Source: Chrysochromulina tobinii
Taxonomy: Eukaryota > Haptophyta > Prymnesiales > Chrysochromulinaceae
Direction: 5' to 3'
Length of the DNA stretch: 16,774 nucleotides
Assembly: GCA_001275005.1 (NCBI GenBank)
Contig: JWZX01002106.1
Span: 1-16,774, forward strand
Part shown: piece by piece, positions 9,101 through 16,774 of the stretch
Position numbering within the stretch: the first letter of the stretch is position 1
Layout: each line of letters starts with the position of its first letter
The notes under the pieces: generated by a model
What the model was told of the DNA's origin: nothing
What the model saw: the letters and a program-made list of their open reading frames with translations, nothing else
The model's database searches: none
Position numbers and translations under genes: made by a program

Positions 9101-12100
9101 CGACGCTTGGCGCGTGCAGCAGCGCGATCTGCGAGGGCAGGTACGAGCGTGCGAGCCAGGGGTGCGAGCTGATGGCCGCGTTGAAGCCCGACTGCGCCTC
9201 GCTCCGCACGCTCGAGTAACGGTGAGTCGAGAGCTGCAGCTGCAGCTCAATGATCGGCTGAAGCGCTGGGGTACGCCACGCGGCGCCAAACGTGGTCGAC
9301 GAGAGGCGCGTCACGTGCCGGAGCCCGAGCTTGGCCAGCAGATTGGCGCGCGGCTGCGCCTTGGGCCGGCCGCCGCCGCGCATGGCGCACGAGCGGCGGG
9401 AGAGGTGGCACATCTGCTGCTCGGCTTGGACAGAGCCGTTGGAGACACGCTCCGAGACCACGAGCGTCGCCACCTCGAGGAGGAGTACGGTGTGCCGCAC
9501 ATGCTCGCGGGGGGCCAGCGCGAGGCCCAGCCGGCATAGCACCTGGCTCAACCGCGTCAAGGGCCGCGTGCAGCGCGCCTCAGGGAGCTGAACCTTGCCC
9601 GCGTGCGCGATGACGGATCTTATTGGCGGCACGGACGGCGCGCGCTCCCGCGGAACGGACGCTGGCGCCTGCGACGCCTCGTCGAGCTCCATTGGCTGCG
9701 CTGCGGCCTCGACGCCGTCCTCGCCGTCCTCGCCGTCCTCCTCGAGCTCCGCCGACGGGTGCACGAAGATCTGTGACTGGCCAGGGGCGGCGGCCGGCGC
9801 GCTCGGTACAGTGGCGCCCGGCACGGCGCCCAAGGGCTCGTCCGCGAGGAAGGGGAGCGCGCCCTTGGCGAGCGCGCGGAGTTGCAGCAGGCAGCCGCGC
9901 ATCTCATCGCTGTTCACCGTGCCGGCGCCCCCGCCCCCCTGTGAGGGCTCCTGTGAGGGCTCCTTGCCAGCAACGACGGCGGCATCCTGCTCGAGCCTAG
10001 CCGCGAGCGCCTCGGCGAGCGTCAAGCTGTCGTGCACCAGAAGCGCGGCCACCTCAAGCTCAGGGGCGCTCGGCACATGCCACGTGGCGGCGACGCCCTC
10101 GACACGGTCCGCTGCAGGCTTGAGAGGTGCGCGCCATCCCCACGCGAGCCACGGCTTGGCCCGAATGGCCGCCGAATGCCACAGCTTCGGCGGCAGCGAG
10201 CGCGTCTCCAAGAGATAGCAGCTGAGGAGTGCACGCAGCAGACGGTGGCGCAGCTTACAGCTCGCGTCGGCCACCAACGGCTCCGAGTGCGCCGCCGTCA
10301 GCCGCAACACCGCGCGCAAGGGCCCGACGAACGGCAGCACCGCCGCGCCGCCGCTGCGCACGAGGTGGGCGAGCGAAAGTAGCCACCAGCGCAGCTCAGA
10401 ATCGGTCAGTTGCTGCAGCGTCGCCTCTGCGTATGGGTCCGCACCCGACGGCGGCTGCGGCGGCGCGCCTGCGGGCGGCGTGTCGCGTGTCCGTAGTAGG
10501 GCGTCGATGCAGATAGGGAGCGCCTTGCTGAGGCAGTGCTCAGGGTGCGCGAAGGCGGCAGCATGCAGCAGCGCTCCAACGTGCTTGATCGCATCGAGCA
10601 GCGACGGGCGGCGCAGTAAACCGAGGATGGAAGGAAGCACGTCAGCGAACACGTCCTCACTCATCTGCTGGAAGAGTAGGGTGGCCGTGCGCCTCCACTG
10701 CAGCAGCTGCATGCCCTGGCGGTGCGCGTCGCGCCCTCCCTCCGAGCCGCGCTCGAGATGCTCCAGAAAGCCCACGAGCTTGCCCACGAGCTCGCGCGTA
10801 AACTCGGGCAGCCAGCCGCAGAGCGACGAAGCATTCGCCTCGAGCTCCTCGAGCGCCTCCACACTCTCCGCCTCGCCGCGCGCCTGGAGCGCCGCGAGCA
10901 TCGCCTGCCGATGGCCCAGGCCGAGGCGCTCGAGCTCCGCGGCCGTCGGCTCGGCGTGCACAGCGCTCGACACGGCGCGCGTGCTGCTGGCGAGCGGCGC
11001 GGCGGAGGCCCATCGAGGTCCGGTGAGTGGCACAAAGAGGAGCACCTGGTGCAGCAGCCGCAGCGTCGCCGCCGTCTTGTCGAGGTCGTTGACGTCGATG
11101 CCCGGCAGCGCGAGCTGCAGCGCCTCGAGCATCACGCGCGGCCCCGACGCATGGGCACGCAGCGCCGCCGCGCTTGGGACGGCGCTTTGGAGCGGGCTCT
11201 GCGGCGAGCGCTGCGTCGTCATCAAGAGAGCGTGCTGCGGGCACATCGCAACGTCGAGCATCGAAGGCGCGAGGAGCGCGAGGCAGCTGAGGGCCATCGG
11301 AGTCTGATGCGTGGCAGTGACGGCTTGCAGCCCATCGACGAGGCGCACCGCGAGCGGTGGGAGCACAATCTCGGGCCCGAGCTCGGCCAAATACCGAATC
11401 GCCATCTGCGCCATGACGACGAGCCCGCCAGCCTTGGAATAGAGGGCGCGACCCGTGAGGGGCGCCAGTAGGCGCACTAGCACGCTCACATCGGCAGGGG
11501 CGAGTGCGCGCAAGGGTGCCGCGGCGAGCCCGGTGCGCTCGAGCAGCACGCGCCACGAGGTGAACTGGGCCAGGGCCTGCAGCAGGTAGCCGATCAGACC
11601 CGACCACGGCCCCGTATTGGACGGGTGGCAGTAGGGCTCGAGACAGCGGAGTAGCTGTCGCAGACGCATCCAGACGGCTGCTCCGAGCACCTCGCCGCCC
11701 GCCGCGCCGTCGCCGACGAGCACGAGCCCGTGCTCCACGACGGCCAGCTCCTCCTCTGCCGCCGCCTCCGCCTCCTCCGCGGCCTGGACAGAGGCCGCCG
11801 CCTCTGCTGCCTCTGGCCCACCGGAGTCGGCGGCGAGCAGCACCTCAGGTGGCAGCGCGCCTGCGGGCCGCGGCAGCGGCCCGAGGCCGAGGACGAGTAG
11901 CCGCGCCGCCGCGCGCAGCGCGGCCATCGGCGGCGGGAAGTGCGAGGGCAGCAGTGCCGAGGCGGCCGAGGTGAACGAAGCCCCCTTGGGTGCGAGTGCT
12001 CCCGAGCCTCCGCCCGGCAGGTGCAGCAGCAGCAGCGTGCGCGTCATGAGCAGCGGCAGCAGAGCCCCCCAGGGGACCACCGGGGCCGCACGGCCGACGA

Positions 12101-13112
12101 AGGCGTCCTTGGCGAGCCGTTTGAAGAGCAGCAGGTAAAGGAGTTCCCACTCGATGCACCCTTCGACTGCTGAGCCACGCCAGAGCGCAAGCGCGCGCGC
12201 CTGCCACACCGCCCCTTCAGTCGCGTGCGTCGGCAGCAGCAGCGAAAGGAGCGCCGCGCCTGTGTAGAGCTGTGGATCCTTGGCGCAGAGCATTGGCTCG
12301 ACCGCATCGAGGATCTCGGCCGAGGAGCCCACGGGCCAGTGCCGCCGGGCCTGCGCTGCGCACCGTGCAAGCGCCGACACGTGCGAGTGGGCCATCGCAC
12401 GAGACGTGTACTCAGCCTGGCGAAGCTTGCTGCTGCTATGCCGGACGAGCTTGTCGAACATGGGGCGCCACGGCAAGTTCAGGTGCAGGTGCTTGGCGCG
12501 GCGAAGCAGTTTGCACAGAAGCCCGCACCAAGTGCGCCGCATGCTCAGCTGCAGGTCAATGTCCGCGGTCACCAGGGCATAGATGAGCCGGATGCTTTCG
12601 GCGCGCATGGCATCGGTGAGCTCGTGCTTGAGCGAGATGGTGCGGCGGAGCGCGGCGCAGTGAAAGTTGGTGCCGCGCTGCAGGTCACCGATGGCGACGG
12701 CGCTGCGCAGCCCGCCGAGTGAGAGCGAGAGGCTCCGGACGCCCTCATCCTCGAGCAGGGCCGAGTATGGAAGGGCGGCGTTAAGGCACTCGTTGTGGAG
12801 CTCGTTGGCGCGTGCCTGGGCGTGTGGTGTGCTCGTGTACTCGATCATCTCGTCGTCCGACCTTCTCCGACGCGACGGGAAGTTGGCGACTCGGCCGCGA
12901 ATCGCGTCGTCCTGAGCAGCCCCCCAGGTAGGATCCAGGTCGCGATGTGCGTTGTGTTTTAACAGCCAGTGTAAGGTGCGCTGGGATGGGGAAGGATTCC
13001 GACCGCACATTCCAGTTTCCACGACCTCGGCCCAATTGCCAATGGCAATGCCACGATTGCCTCGGCCAATTGGGCTCGGCCCTTTTGTGAATTCTTTATT
13101 CTGTGATGTCAT
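6194..13112 (-). CDS. PSME4: Proteasome activator PSME4 / PA200 / Blm10 homologue (2 exons)
   Basis: Exons 13112-8124 and 8059-6194 give about 2,284 residues. PA200/Blm10 is a giant HEAT-repeat solenoid that caps the 20S proteasome, opens its gate and promotes ubiquitin-independent breakdown, including of acetylated histones. The C-terminal 86 residues are a diagnostic match (ERHAGVLAL, YDVPAWLPEVLELL, EPQPI, FKRTHQDDW, LIADMLVSPSFYA). They end in Phe-Tyr-Ala, the HbYX motif that docks into the 20S alpha ring. LNLPWRPMFDKLVRH (211-225) marks the start of the BLM10-mid region, and QLFKGLAQHYG and GLVRGAGRWT fit the distal HEAT repeats. It is longer than the animal protein (about 1,840) because of Ala/Glu/Ser-rich insertions and an acidic GEDGEDG linker. 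The ATG at 13112 has a good context (ACCATG). Recognisable homology starts only near residue 100, so Met89 (12848) is an alternative start. Confidence 0.93.
7478..7577. repeat. Short duplication inside PSME4 (TPP...SAAVKEG twice)
   Basis: The 22-bp word gccctccttcac-gccgcggag occurs at 7478-7499 and 7541-7562 with one mismatch, and an nccgggggcgtg-like word follows both. On the minus strand this gives two SAAVKEG blocks each preceded by TPPK or TPPE. It lies in a low-complexity insertion, not in a conserved HEAT repeat. Confidence 0.7.
8060..8123 (-). other. Intron of PSME4 (64 nt)
   Basis: Minus-strand donor CCGCAG|gtgaga and acceptor gatggcaag|GTACTT. Both sides are phase 0, joining ...LFRKPQ to VLALTTLDPS. 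The length is not a multiple of three, and reading through hits a stop just beyond. The two long frames on either side both match the same protein family in order, so an intron explains the break better than a frameshift. The 3' part is T/C-rich (tttcctctgattgcctctcg). Confidence 0.85.
9717..9743. repeat. 9-bp tandem repeat encoding an acidic GED linker in PSME4
   Basis: Three near-perfect copies of a ccgtcctcg unit, encoding EDGEDGEDG on the minus strand in a solvent-exposed-looking insertion. Confidence 0.7.
13035..13049. promoter_or_regulatory. 15-bp palindrome with CCAAT-like words near the PSME4 5' end
   Basis: ATTGCCA-A-TGGCAAT is a perfect palindrome with a single central base. It lies between two CCAATT words in inverted relation (13029-13040 and 13064-13075). 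If PSME4 starts at 12848, this cluster would be in its promoter or 5' UTR; if it starts at 13112 the cluster is coding. Regulatory function is inference. Confidence 0.35.
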
Positions 13113-13337
13113 GGTACTTCACCTCCTCGTACGCATACGCTGCGTACGTACGTACGGGCGAGCTACAATTAACTCCTGGCATGCTGCATGAATCACGCTT
13201 TGGCCCGGAGTCCCCACTGTGAGGCCGGCGACGACGTGAGTACACAAGTATGGCGGCAAGGGCGACGACGCCTCTGCGTCGTGGATGCACCCGCCGTGCA
13301 CGCGGGCTCCGCACAGGACGGTCGAGGCGCGGTCAAC

Positions 13338-14106
13338 CTAAGCTGTGGGCGCGGCACTACTGCTGCTACTCCCGCCGCTGCTACTTTTGCGGATCGCCGA
13401 GGTGAGACTGGTGAAGGCACTCCTGCTGCTGCTGCCCATGCTGCCAATACTCAAAGAGGATCCGCGCAGCGGGGTGGTGCGCAGTCGCGGCCGCGTTAGC
13501 GAGGCTAGCCGGACGGCGGCCGCCTCCTGCTCGTCCTGGGTTGCGAAGAGGATGGCCTCCGGCATGTTGCTCGGCATGTAGCGCTGGTCGCGAGGGCTGC
13601 TGGCAGTCTCCTCGCGCGCCTTCCGCAGCTTTTCGAGCTCGCCCTTGGCGATTTTGAGCTGCGCCGCGATCGTCTGCTTCGTGCCCCACTCCGCCAGCAG
13701 CTCCGCGCGCTTGTCGGCGTCGAGATAACCCTGCGCTGCATACTCATCCTTGCCCTCACTATCAGAGAGTGGCGAGAGGAAGGTGTTGACACATCTGCGA
13801 ACGAAAGACGAAGTGTGTGGGTCGGAACACGAATGGCGCGGGAGCCAGACAACGCGTCGGATGCTCCATCGGAGCCAAGATAGTGCAAAGTGCATACCTC
13901 GGGCCGAGGCCGAGGGCGACGGAATCTCCATCAGGCACGCCGCCGCCGCCGAGAAGCTGCCGCTCGAACTCGTAGATGGTGGCGTTCTGGAAGCGCACCT
14001 TGCGCGACGACCCGCTGAGGCCGAGCGACGAGGCGAGCCGCCCGAATACCCTCCCGACCCACGACGATCGTCTCTTCTTGGCGCCACCGGCTTTTGCGCC
14101 CGGCAT
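13338..14106 (-). CDS. CSRNP/AXUD1-like nuclear protein (2 exons)
   Basis: Exons 14106-13898 and 13794-13338 give 221 residues. The ATG has A at -3; further upstream the frame offers only a GTG. The recognisable part is RKVRFQNATIYEFERQLLGGGGVPDGDSVALGLG (split here: RKVRFQNATIYEFER at 35-49, then GGVPDGDSVALGLG at 55-68). Its order, VxF...I.EF.R...VP..G...LG, resembles the conserved block of cysteine/serine-rich nuclear proteins and of related short algal proteins. A basic segment (KKRR, 10-13) could act in nuclear import. A helical, charged middle follows (DADKRAELLAEWGTKQTIAAQ, 95-115 region), then a Ser-rich tail (208-216). In animals CSRNPs are proposed transcriptional regulators; a role here is not known. 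The family call is by motif only, without a search. Confidence 0.62.
13795..13897 (-). other. Intron of the CSRNP-like gene (103 nt)
   Basis: Donor CCCGAG|gtatgc and acceptor tctttcgttcgcag|ATG, with a good pyrimidine tract. Splicing is phase 2 and joins the VALGLGPR exon to CVNTFLSPLSDSEG. Without splicing the first frame runs into unrelated sequence and stops. Confidence 0.82.
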
Positions 14107-14480
14107 TGTTTGTCGGTCGGTGCGTTTGAGAAGTTTGTGCGCCACACGAACGCCGAATTGCCTTCACAGCCAATGTTTAGAATTCGACCGGAACCGCGGC
14201 TTCCCCAGTTAGCAGAGCCGTTCAGAATGTTCAGTTACGTCAGTGGGAGTCTGAGTCTGAGTGGACGGAGTGGCAGTGGGTAAGCATTCAAGTGATGGTT
14301 ATTAATTGGCATGTTACGATCGGGCTCAGGAAATAAATATGGGCCCAGGGGGCGAGGGCTGGGGACCCGCTTTTCTTTTCGTCTCTCTATACAAAAACTT
14401 GCACCCGGACAGCGGAAACCGCGGACGCCACCTACGGACGCCTCCCACGCAGCCGGTCGGGTCGGCGGCGGGCGCAGCTC

Positions 14481-14498
14481 CTGCGGCGCACGCCGCAG
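14481..14498. repeat. Perfect 8-bp stem-loop
   Basis: CTGCGGCG, ca, CGCCGCAG. Short, but part of a cluster of three perfect inverted repeats in 360 bp. Confidence 0.6.
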
Positions 14499-14552
14499 CC
14501 GCGCCGGCATCGGTGCGAGGCAACCTCTGTGGGTTACGCACACGCACCAGGC

Positions 14553-14642
14553 GGGGAGGCGACGATGGCAGGGCGCGCGGCGCATGGAGACTAGATGGCG
14601 GGGCGCGGCGCGTGGAGACAATCGCGCCATCGTCGCCTCCCC
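14553..14642. repeat. 17-bp perfect inverted repeat around a 29-bp tandem duplication
   Basis: GGGGAGGCGACGATGGC at 14553-14569 pairs perfectly with 14626-14642. The 56-bp loop holds most of two tandem units of about 29 bp (14564-14593 and 14594-14621), each with GCGGCGC-TGGAGAC, which overlap the left arm. Confidence 0.8.
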
Positions 14643-14805
14643 CGGTTCTGCTCGGATGCCGTCTCCCACATCGCCTTGCAATGCGCCGACGCTTCCTTTT
14701 GCTACCGTCCCCGTCGGGGCGGCGTTGGAGACGCCGGCGGCATCGAACCTGCGTGCAACGACGCGCCCGATGGCGCGCCTCCCCCGTGGGGAACGCAAAG
14801 ACGCA

Positions 14806-14836
14806 CTCGACACCGTCGCATGACGACGGTGTCGAG
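14806..14836. repeat. Perfect 13-bp stem-loop
   Basis: CTCGACACCGTCG (14806-14818), loop catga, CGACGGTGTCGAG (14824-14836). Thirteen perfect pairs with a 5-nt loop are unlikely by chance. No T-run follows, so it is not a typical terminator. Confidence 0.85.
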
Positions 14837-15265
14837 CACAAGTGGTGGCTTCCATCGCCGCCGCCGCCGCCGCTGCTGCCTCCGTGGGCGTCAAGCCGCA
14901 GGCCGAGGCACCACATTCGGCGCCGGTTGCGCCGCGCAACGCGCTGCGTCGGCGCCTTCGCCGCCGCACCTGCACAGGACGCGCGCGCGCTCCGCGCCAT
15001 CGATCCGTGCTGCGCGGGCACGAGCTGGCCCGATTAAGAGTCCGAGTGCATCTCCTCCGTAGCGCGCGCGCATCAAGGCGCGCGGCGAAAGGGGCGCGCA
15101 GGTCGATGGCAAATGGAGAGATGGTTGGAGGCAGCGCCGTCCTCCGACGCGCCTGGATGGAGCCGGCCGCAGCGGGGCGGAGGACGCGCGCATCGCGCGT
15201 TGGCAAAAAAGGTTGGAGCACGCACGAATTAAAGGGGGTGCGAGCCAGTACCCTGAAAGGCTGCT

Positions 15266-15546
15266 GGTTAACGGTGTTTTCCACCAAGTGAGCAGCTGTG
15301 AATATTTTTCTCACAGCTCCTCAAGTTCGAGCAGCTGTGAGTTTCATTCTCACAGCTCCTCGCAACTTGTAGCACCTGTGACTTTAAAACTCGCAGCTCG
15401 ACAACGTTGTCGAGCTGCGAGTTTTTACAGTCACAGGTGCTACCAGTTGCGAGGAGCTGTGAGAATGAAACTCACAGCCGCTCGAACTTGAGGAGCTGTT
15501 AGAAAAAAATTCACAGCTGCTCTCTTGGTGGAAAACACCGTTAACC
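15266..15546. mobile_element. 281-bp foldback (MITE-like) element, almost wholly palindromic
   Basis: The left arm (15266-15405) and right arm (15406-15546) are inverted copies with only scattered mismatches and a 1-bp length difference, meeting at acaac|gttgt with no loop. The termini are GGTTAACGGTGTTTTCCACC and its reverse complement. Each end carries TTAA, the target-site motif of piggyBac-type elements. Because TTAA is itself palindromic it could belong either to the element or to the target site. No transposase is encoded, so if mobile it is non-autonomous. Each arm contains three short hairpins in tandem. Confidence 0.85.
15294..15357. repeat. Tandem mini-hairpins inside the foldback arm
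   Basis: AGCTGTGA-N9-TCACAGCT occurs at 15294-15318 and again at 15333-15357, 39 bp apart. A weaker third copy (ACCTGTGA-N9-TCGCAGCT) follows from 15374. The right arm mirrors this, so the element holds about six small hairpins nested in one large one. Confidence 0.85.
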
Positions 15547-15552
15547 TCCCGG

Positions 15553-16646
15553 ATGGCCACCGCGACTTCTCCGCAGCGGCCAGCCACCCCTGCCCCTCCA
15601 CCGCTTGCGACGCTGCACGAATGCATTATTGCCCTCAAAAGGGCCCGCGAAGTTTCGGCGGAATCCGTCTCGGAGGTGAACCGGCTGCACGGCAAGCTTC
15701 CGCGCATCCTTCCGCAGAACGAAGCTGACCGCGTGCGCGTCGTCGCGGAGCTCGACGCCGTCTACCGGCGAGCGATCCGCGATGCGCAGCTCGAGCGCGA
15801 GGCCGCGCTGCGCACGAGCCGAACTCTCGAGTACCTTGCCAAGCGCGACGGCGGCTCGGGCCGCTACTCGTCGCTCTCGCCTGTGCGCCGCGCCGATGAC
15901 GAGGACGACGCTGGCGACGATGCTGGCGGCACAGCGGCCGACGAGGACAATCGCGCGCACGAGCCCTCCGAGTCTGGGTACGGCGTGCCGGCCGGTGCCG
16001 CGGCCGGCGGCGGTGATGACGGCGAGAGCGAGCCGAGCGAGGCTGGCTTCGGCGGGCGCGCCGTCGGACGTGTGGTCGACGAGGAGGGCTGGGACGAGGA
16101 GGAAGAGGACGAGGAGGAAGAGAACGAAGAGGACGAAGAGGACGAGGAGGACGAGGACGACGAGGAAGAGGAGGAAGAGGAAGAGGAGGAAGAGGACGAG
16201 GAGGAGGGAGTGGGAGGAGGGTGAGGGGGAGGAGGAGGGAGACGCGATGGAAGGGAGAGCAGACCTAGACAGTGACGGCAGCAGCAGTAGCGGTGGCGGC
16301 AGCAGCAACGGCAGCAGCGGCAGCAGCGACAGCGGCGGCACGCGGCACGCGGCGACCTCCTTGGAGGAGGTTGTGTCGTCGCACCAGGCGAAGTTGCAGG
16401 CAATGAACGTCAAGGAGCTCAAGGCGGAGGGCACAAAGAGCAACGTCGACCTGAGCGGATGCGTTGAGAAGAGCGATCTGGTCGCGCACCTCAGCGCCGC
16501 GTATGCCGCAGCCAAGGCTGGGAAGCTCGCTCGCGAAAGGTATGTCCCTTATTAGCATAGTAAGATGCTAAAAACGTGTATCCATTCACAGGATTCCGTT
16601 CACAGAGCTTGAGCGCCCCAAACGAACAGTGTGTCGATTCAACTGA
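15553..16646 (+). CDS. Acidic SAP-like domain protein (3 exons)
   Basis: Proposed exons 15553-16220, 16273-16539 and 16592-16646 give 329 residues. Residues 20-98 are helical and charged (LHECIIALKRAREV through LEREAALRTSRTLEYLAKRD) and may form a coiled coil. An almost pure Asp/Glu tract occupies about 175-217, then a Ser/Gly linker. Residues 264-296 (LQAMNVKELKAE, then VDLSGCVEKSDLV) match the SAP-like fold seen at the C-terminus of MANF/ARMET and in many algal proteins, often linked to nucleic-acid or protein binding. I see no signal peptide; a nuclear or chromatin role is inference. The second donor (GAAAG|gtatgt) is strong. The first intron is purine-rich and weaker, so an indel in the GA tract is an alternative. 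Without the last intron the frame ends at 16555. The ATG sits just after a foldback element, so the true 5' end could lie elsewhere. Confidence 0.68.
16081..16250. repeat. Purine-rich (GAG/GAC/GAA) tract
   Basis: About 170 bp of nearly continuous G/A on the plus strand with rare C or T. It encodes the acidic run and extends through the first proposed intron. Such tracts can slip in replication or sequencing and can form triplex structures. Confidence 0.8.
16221..16272 (+). other. Proposed intron 1 of the SAP-like gene (52 nt)
   Basis: Donor gagg|gtgagg and acceptor ctagacag|tgac, phase 2. It restores the frame between the acidic tract and the SAP-like part. It lacks a pyrimidine tract, so the exact boundaries are uncertain; nearby cag sites share the same phase. 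Confidence 0.5.
16540..16591 (+). other. Proposed intron 2 of the SAP-like gene (52 nt)
   Basis: Donor GAAAG|gtatgt and acceptor tccattcacag|GATT, phase 2. The final exon then encodes about 18 residues (IPFTELERPK...) to a TGA at 16644. A second acceptor (gttcacag) 14 bp on leads quickly to a stop. Confidence 0.65.
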
Positions 16647-16774
16647 CCCTTTCGCAAAGAACGAACAGACGTCCCCCCGTCTGTCCGGTTTCTTCTGTGT
16701 CAGATTTGTCTTCTCGCCGAGGAGCTCGGTAACAATGAAGGGCGGTTGGGCTGGGGCGAAGGTATCTTCTGCGA

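Larger units (their letters stand above)
14107..15265. other. Gene-poor region with clustered hairpins
   Basis: I can support no gene here. The longest open frame (359 codons, minus strand, 14235-15314) is Arg/Ala-rich, has no recognisable domain and starts inside the foldback element. The 14107-14340 part should hold the promoter of the CSRNP-like gene. The rest contains three perfect inverted repeats and a tandem duplication, listed separately. Confidence 0.55.

Noticed and set aside
14235-15314. A 359-codon open frame on the minus strand.
   Set aside because: It is Arg/Ala-rich, has no domain, starts inside the foldback element and crosses the hairpin cluster. Long chance frames are common at this GC content.
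15294-15517. Regularly spaced short palindromic repeats suggesting a CRISPR array.
   Set aside because: The units are part of one large inverted repeat, there are too few, the spacers are 9 nt, no cas genes are present and the genome is eukaryotic.

Overview
This is GC-rich nuclear DNA from a eukaryote. The reasons are GT-AG introns that restore reading frames, proteins of eukaryotic families (a PA200/Blm10 proteasome activator, a CSRNP/AXUD1-like nuclear protein, a SAP-like protein), no operon-like spacing, no Shine-Dalgarno sites, and low-complexity runs and microsatellites in coding sequence. The style (short introns of 52-191 nt, Ala/Ser/Glu-rich insertions, a 2OG oxygenase with an algal-type N-terminal domain, a FkbM methyltransferase with a Cys-rich N-terminus) suggests a marine microalga, most likely a haptophyte. 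That assignment is inference.

Layout. Positions 286-1452 (-) encode a prolyl-4-hydroxylase-type Fe(II)/2OG oxygenase with an in-frame SDE minisatellite. Positions 2076-3008 (-) encode a GNAT acetyltransferase. Positions 3009-3916 are a divergent intergenic stretch with short inverted repeats, a CAAGTT array and copy A of a roughly 200-bp dispersed repeat. Positions 3917-5238 (+) encode a two-exon FkbM-type methyltransferase whose last codons and stop lie inside copy B of that repeat. Positions 5239-6193 hold no gene I can support. Positions 6194-13112 (-) encode a two-exon PSME4/PA200/Blm10 homologue of about 2,284 residues, which fills 41% of the window. Positions 13338-14106 (-) encode a two-exon CSRNP-like protein. 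Positions 14107-15265 are noncoding as far as I can tell and rich in perfect hairpins. Positions 15266-15546 are a 281-bp foldback element that is almost entirely one palindrome. Positions 15553-16646 (+) encode a three-exon acidic SAP-like protein whose ATG lies only 6 bp after the foldback.

The genes show no common pathway; they look like ordinary neighbours in a compact algal genome. PSME4 would act on proteasomes and histones, the oxygenase and FkbM enzyme would modify proteins, small molecules or glycans, and the CSRNP-like and SAP-like proteins look nuclear. The parts that standard annotation leaves unexplained are the foldback element with its nested mini-hairpins, the paired direct repeats around the FkbM gene, and the hairpin cluster at 14481-14836. 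I found no tRNA, rRNA, CRISPR array, virus gene or transposase gene.
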